Assembly: GCA_002309765.1 (NCBI GenBank)
Contig: DBXY01000037.1
Span: 51,440-115,439 of the forward strand
Direction of reading: 5' to 3'
DNA length: 64,000 bases
From: Verrucomicrobia bacterium UBA1200
Lineage (GTDB): Bacteria; Verrucomicrobiota; Kiritimatiellia; RFP12; UBA1067
Shown here piece after piece: positions 60,643 to 64,000 of this stretch. Position numbers and translations under genes: made by a program. The notes below the pieces were generated by a model that did not search any database, was not told the origin of the DNA, and saw only the letters and a program-made list of their open reading frames with translations. Numbering within the stretch: position 1 is the stretch's first letter; each line of letters begins with the position of its first letter.

Positions 60643-61296
60643 CTACCGAATCCTCGCCAACGTGGCCCCGCCGTCAACATCGCGCAACACGCAGCACCCC
60701 GCGCCAACCGTAGCCCAAGCGCCGACATTTTTCAAAGGAATGGTGCAAGCGTTCGATCCAAGCAACGCGCCCTCGCCGATCTCGCAACCACCGGAAACGC
60801 TCACCCCCGGACACAACTGGGCAAAATCTCCCACCCGCGCGTCATGCCCAACGCAAACCCGATGGTTTACAATCACCCCTTCGCCGATGACCGCGCCCAC
60901 CGACACTATGCTTTCTATCCCGACTACGCATCCCGCGCCGATCGTAACTCCCGGCGCGATAACGGCGGTCGGATCAATCAACGGGGTGGCGAGGGTGTGT
61001 CCGCATGCCGCCGCGCGTTCGCACAATTCGCGGCGGGTGCGGTTGTTGCCAACCGCGCAAAAGAAAGAAACCGGCGAACGCAACGCCTCCACCGGTCCCA
61101 AAAGCGGCAAACCCGCCAACTCGCCGGAACTCAAGTCCGGGTCGTCGTCACAAAATCCCAACAACCGGAACCGCGGGGCAGCCGAATTGATTCGGGAAAC
61201 CAGCCAGGCAACCTCGCGGGCAAAACCTCCCGCACCTAAAATCACCAGTGATTCCAAAACTACTGCCCCTTCCGGTAATATTCCGGGACCGGCCAT
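60643..61296 (-). CDS. NeuD/PglD-type sugar O-acyltransferase
   Basis: 217 residues. An N-terminal PglD-like nucleotide-sugar-binding domain (LVILGAGGFAREVAWL, about 17-32) is followed by hexapeptide repeats forming a left-handed helix (AVIAPGVTIGAGCVVG onward, 112-210) with the catalytic histidine probably in NHRVCVGHDARVGD. It acetylates a sugar for surface glycans. The ATG at 61296 is kept here; a TTG at 61257 with GGAAGGGG upstream starts closer to the conserved N-terminus and may be the real one. 26 bases after pgk. Confidence 0.82.
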   Translation of the reverse strand: MAGPGILPEGAVVLESLVILGAGGFAREVAWLVSRINSAAPRFRLLGFCDDDPDLSSGELAGLPLLGPVEALRSPVSFFCAVGNNRTRRELCERAAACGHTLATPLIDPTAVIAPGVTIGAGCVVGIESIVSVGAVIGEGVIVNHRVCVGHDARVGDFAQLCPGVSVSGGCEIGEGALLGSNACTIPLKNVGAWATVGAGCCVLRDVDGGATLARIR

Positions 61297-61322
61297 CGAA
61301 TCCGGCCCCGGAAAGATAGCGG

Positions 61323-62588
61323 TTACTTATCGTTCAACGCCGCCACGCCGGGAAGCTCCTTACCCTCAAGGAACTCCAGCGAAGCGCCGCCGCCGGTGGA
61401 GATGTGGGACATCTTCGCCGCCATGCCGGATTTCTTGACCGCGCTGACGCTGTCACCGCCGCCGATCACGGACACGCCGCCGTTGGCCTTAACCTCGGCC
61501 ACCGCCGCGCAAACGCCGAACGTACCCTTGTTGAACTTCTCCATCTCAAAGCAACCCATCGGGCCGTTCCAAACCACCGTCTTGGCACTCTTGATCGCTT
61601 CGCTGTACAGCTCAATCGTCTTCGGGCCGATATCCAGCCCCATCCAACCCTCGTCGATATCCGCGCCGACCACTTTGGTGTTGGCCTCGGCGTCAAACTT
61701 ATCCGCCTCGATATTGTCAACCGGAAGCAGGAACTTAACGCCCTTGGCGGCTGCCGTCTCGATCATCTCCTTGGCGTAATCCAGCTGGTCGGCCTCGCAG
61801 AGCGAGCCGCCGACATTGTGGCCCTGCGCCTTCAGGAACGTGTAGGCCATTCCGCCGCCGATGATGAGGGTGTCAACCTTGCCCAGCAGGTTCTTGACCA
61901 CCGCCAGCTTGTCGGAAACCTTGGCGCCGCCGAGAATCGCCACGAACGGACGGGTGGGATTTTCAACCGCGTTACCCAGATACTGGATTTCCTTCTCCAT
62001 CAGGAATCCGGACACCGAAACATCCATAAACTTCGCGATCACCGCCGTTGAGGCATGGGCGCGATGCGCGGTGCCGAAAGCGTCGTTGCAATAGATGTCG
62101 CCGTAGGACGCCAGCTTCTTCGCCATCGCCTCGCGGTCGGCTTTCAGCTGCGCCTTTTTCGTCTGATACTCTTCTTCGGTCAGGTGGATACCCTTCTTGG
62201 GGTCATCCTTCTTGACCTTGCCGTCCTCGGCCTTGTAAAAACGGGTATTCTCAAGCAGACAAACCTCGCCCGGCTTGAGCGCCGCGACCTGCGCGTCGGC
62301 GTTCATGCAATCCTCGGCAAACACCACCGGCTGGCCCAGCACTTTGGACAAATACTCCGCTACCGGCTTAAGCGAGAAATCGGCCTCGTAACCCTTGCCC
62401 TTCGGACGGCCAAGGTGGGACATCAGCACTAGACTACCGCCCTGCTCCAGCACATATTTGATTGAAGGCAACGCCCCTTGGATGCGGGTATCGTCCTTAA
62501 CCTGGCCTTCGCTCATCGGAACGTTAAAATCAACGCGCATAACTACACGCTTGCCCTTGAGTTCGACATCTCTCAACGTTTTTTTCAT
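61323..62588 (-). CDS. pgk: Phosphoglycerate kinase with a central insertion
   Basis: 421 residues against about 390-400 for typical bacterial PGK. It converts 1,3-bisphosphoglycerate and ADP to 3-phosphoglycerate and ATP. Motifs: VVMRVDFNVP (15-24), LMSHLGRPKGKG, LLENTRFY, NDAFGTAHRAHAST and VIGGGDSVSAVKK. After LLENTRF a Lys/Asp/Glu-rich stretch of about 25-30 extra residues (KVKKDDPKKGIHLTEEEY) is inserted before the usual KKLASYG. The ATG at 62588 follows AAAGGAG; ten more codons are open upstream. First gene of the run down to 57466. Confidence 0.95.
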   Translation of the reverse strand: MKKTLRDVELKGKRVVMRVDFNVPMSEGQVKDDTRIQGALPSIKYVLEQGGSLVLMSHLGRPKGKGYEADFSLKPVAEYLSKVLGQPVVFAEDCMNADAQVAALKPGEVCLLENTRFYKAEDGKVKKDDPKKGIHLTEEEYQTKKAQLKADREAMAKKLASYGDIYCNDAFGTAHRAHASTAVIAKFMDVSVSGFLMEKEIQYLGNAVENPTRPFVAILGGAKVSDKLAVVKNLLGKVDTLIIGGGMAYTFLKAQGHNVGGSLCEADQLDYAKEMIETAAAKGVKFLLPVDNIEADKFDAEANTKVVGADIDEGWMGLDIGPKTIELYSEAIKSAKTVVWNGPMGCFEMEKFNKGTFGVCAAVAEVKANGGVSVIGGGDSVSAVKKSGMAAKMSHISTGGGASLEFLEGKELPGVAALNDK

Positions 62589-63061
62589 CGCTACTACTCC
62601 TTTCGTAAAAGAAAGCAATATGTTACCGTTTTCGAATCTTTTTGTCGAGTCAGAACTGGCGGGACTCCCCCACCTTTTTCACGGCGTTCACTACCCGCGT
62701 CCACAGCACTACTTCCTGCACTTCTTCCCGCTCCGGCACGGGCATAAACCGTTCCGACCGATTTTGGCCTCAGCTCGGACGGTCGGCGCACGTGCAGTCT
62801 CTCACGCGGAAGGCGCAAAGAAAAAAGTGTGTTGTTCAGACAGGATTTACAAAATTCACAGAATTTTTGAATTCAAGAGTGCGCTTCACGGCATAATCTT
62901 GTAAATAATATCAATCCTGTCAAAAACCCCTCCCCGGCACCAGACAAAACCGACTATTTTCTGGACAGACAACTTGACAATCCAGTTAGTGTAGTTTAGA
63001 ATATATAACCAAGAATTGCGAAAGTGTTTGGCAATTTAGGTAACAAGAAAGGAATGAAGGC
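62589..63061. other. 473-base intergenic region with repeats and one promoter
   Basis: No gene supported. 62838-62926 contains an ACAGGATT...AATCCTGT inverted pair (62840-62847 and 62920-62927) and CAGGATTTAC/TTCACAGAATTT words of a kind scattered through many bacterial genomes. The promoter at 62974-63002 follows. Upstream, the leader of pgk lies on the minus strand. Confidence 0.55.
62974..63002 (+). promoter_or_regulatory. Strong sigma-70-like promoter
   Basis: TTGACA at 62974-62979 and TAGAAT at 62997-63002, separated by exactly 17 bases. It lies 60 bases before the ATG of the gene at 63062 and points at it. Confidence 0.8.
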
Positions 63062-63718
63062 ATGGCTTCGAAATCCAGCAAGGCGGAAAAAACGACAAAG
63101 AACACCACGGCAAAAAAGGCGGCCGTAGCGGAGCCGGTCAAAGCGCCCGAGCGCGTATTGCACAAGGCGAGGTTGACATTCTGGTCGTACTATATCACCT
63201 GCGGTTTTAACGAAATGAAATTTAAAGATTTTATGAAATACGGCCCGTATGAATATGAATCAGAATATTGCAATGATTTTTCCGGGTTTGACTTGGCTGA
63301 TCTCGAAGGCGAACTGGAGATCGATGGTAAACCGGTACCCATCGATTTTAATAAAATTTGCGCCGAAGTTTGGGGCGGAGTAAATTGCTGGTGTTCTTAC
63401 TGGAAACGTTCCGGTGTATATTACCTGGAGGTTGACAAGACATCGGAATACGCGGAATTCTCGTTTGAGGGTGATTTCGATCCGAAGAAACTGACACTTT
63501 ATTACAGCGAGGCCATTTATCCCGAGCACGACGCGTTGAAGCTTCTCAATTTCATTGAGTATGACGGGGAGCCGCTTACGATTAAGGAACCCGATGAATT
63601 CGACAACAAGGGAACCTTGTTATGGTTTTTCCGTAACAATAAATATTCCGAAATTTCAGATTTAAAAACATGGACACCCATGCCATTTGAAGGCCTAGAA
63701 AACCCAAACGGCATCTGA
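63062..63718 (+). CDS. Hypothetical protein with Lys/Ala-rich N-terminal tail
   Basis: 218 residues. The first 30 residues are a disordered Lys/Ala/Thr tail (KSSKAEKTTKNTTAKKAA), then an acidic, aromatic-rich folded part. No signal peptide, membrane segment or recognised motif; WGGVNCWCSYW near 103-113 is a striking Trp/Cys cluster. Its own near-consensus promoter, good ribosome-binding site (AAGGAATGAAGG) and a terminator after it indicate a well-expressed single-gene unit. A basic tail on an acidic body is compatible with a nucleic-acid-associated role, but this is guesswork. Confidence 0.65.
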   Translation: MASKSSKAEKTTKNTTAKKAAVAEPVKAPERVLHKARLTFWSYYITCGFNEMKFKDFMKYGPYEYESEYCNDFSGFDLADLEGELEIDGKPVPIDFNKICAEVWGGVNCWCSYWKRSGVYYLEVDKTSEYAEFSFEGDFDPKKLTLYYSEAIYPEHDALKLLNFIEYDGEPLTIKEPDEFDNKGTLLWFFRNNKYSEISDLKTWTPMPFEGLENPNGI

Positions 63719-63735
63719 TTGAAATATAATGAATC

Positions 63736-63772
63736 GAAGCCGTGTCCGCTAAAAACGGTCACGGCTTCCTTT
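63736..63772 (+). terminator. Terminator-like hairpin after the 63062 gene
   Basis: GAAGCCGTG (63736-63744) and CACGGCTTC (63760-63768) form a nine-pair stem with extra CCG/CGG pairing in the loop, followed by CTTTC. The T-run is short, so it is a moderate terminator. It lies 18 bases after the stop. Confidence 0.6.
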
Positions 63773-63861
63773 CAGCGTCGCCGGAAAGTCGGAACGGCAG
63801 TCATTCCCGATTGCGAATGACCGCCGAGTGGTTCTAAACGATCGAATAGGAAAGGAATAGT

Positions 63862-63957
63862 ATGCCCAATCAACCCAATTTTGGGGCTTTTCTTTGTGGT
63901 AGTCTTAGTGGTAGTCTTTGGATAGCCCTTACATCATCCATTCCTAGATTATCGTAA
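63862..63957 (+). CDS. Possible 31-residue open reading frame
   Basis: ATG with AGGAAAGGA upstream, stop TAA. The product is MPNQPNFGAFLCGSLSGSL followed by a short hydrophobic end, with a repeated CGSLSGSL element encoded by a direct DNA repeat (GGTAGTCTTAGT). No family recognised; the window ends soon after. It might instead be the leader of a gene outside the window. Confidence 0.25.
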   Translation: MPNQPNFGAFLCGSLSGSLWIALTSSIPRLS

Positions 63958-64000
63958 AGTTTTCGCCTGAAAAATATGGCTCTTCCCGGTTATTCGTGAG

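Noticed and set aside
63890..63960. Possible tRNA because of GGTAGTC-type text
   Set aside because: No acceptor stem, anticodon arm or CCA-proximal pairing can be formed.

Overview
The window comes from a Gram-negative bacterium of the PVC superphylum, most likely Kiritimatiellota/Verrucomicrobiota or a close relative. Pointers are the 51-residue small basic protein (42248-42403) of a family known from Verrucomicrobia and Chlamydiae, LpxB (lipid A, so an outer membrane), many lipoproteins, a type II secretion pseudopilin, and a high density of secreted glycosidases, esterases and DUF1080 proteins. No rRNA, tRNA, CRISPR array, intact transposase or phage gene was seen. Base composition looks fairly GC-rich (by eye), with marked AT-rich islands at about 5.2-7.7 kb and 29.9-31.4 kb.

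Layout. 0-5 kb: tail of a GH2-like enzyme, a GspK-like protein and two unusual lipoproteins. 5.2-9.45 kb: locus A, an RCC1-repeat secreted protein followed by a run of small AT-rich lipoprotein or membrane genes. 9.7-15.7 kb: tandem-domain esterase, zinc-ribbon membrane protein, NifX-like protein, GH2 glycosidase. 15.7-21 kb, minus strand: efp, hisG, a 29-residue ribosomal-type protein, a TPR lipoprotein and an AsmA-like protein. 21-29.4 kb, plus strand: a tightly coupled run of GH127, dapA, dapB, folK, a GH99-like protein and a ParB-like/phytase-like fusion. 29.5-32.5 kb: locus B, a secreted metzincin-like protein with an overlapping partner, then a gene fragment bracketed by inverted repeats. 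32.7-36.5 kb: a chagasin-PHP fusion, a coiled-coil secreted protein and lpxB. 36.5-39.6 kb: GH5-like and GH36-like enzymes. 40-44.5 kb: eda, proB, thpR, small basic protein, S1. 44.5-48.6 kb: esterase-DUF1080 fusion, then accD-accA and a membrane protein. 48.7-57.4 kb: a 1921-residue CotH/lamin-tail protein, a DUF1080 protein and two glycosyltransferases. 57.4-62.6 kb, minus strand: pgk, a NeuD-like acyltransferase, a CPA2 antiporter, gph and a low-molecular-weight phosphatase. The last 1.4 kb holds one promoter-driven hypothetical gene.

Most notable signal: loci A and B, 20 kb apart and in opposite orientation, share a nearly identical segment of a little over 200 bases (promoter with TTGACA box, start region, signal peptide and the first residues of the mature protein). 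In each locus this common head leads a GC-rich secreted protein that passes into an AT-rich C-terminal tail, and the next gene is AT-rich, encodes a secreted or lipoprotein of about 230 residues, and overlaps the first by four bases (ATGA). This resembles the layout of polymorphic effector/partner systems (conserved GC-rich core, exchanged AT-rich tip, adjacent partner). That reading is inference; the shared head, overlaps and composition shifts are visible in the sequence.

Functionally the region suggests a polysaccharide degrader: exo-acting GH2, GH36 and GH127 enzymes, GH5-like and GH99-like endo-type folds, and esterases, intermixed with housekeeping genes for lysine/cell wall, folate, lipid A, fatty acid and proline synthesis, often in the same transcription unit.
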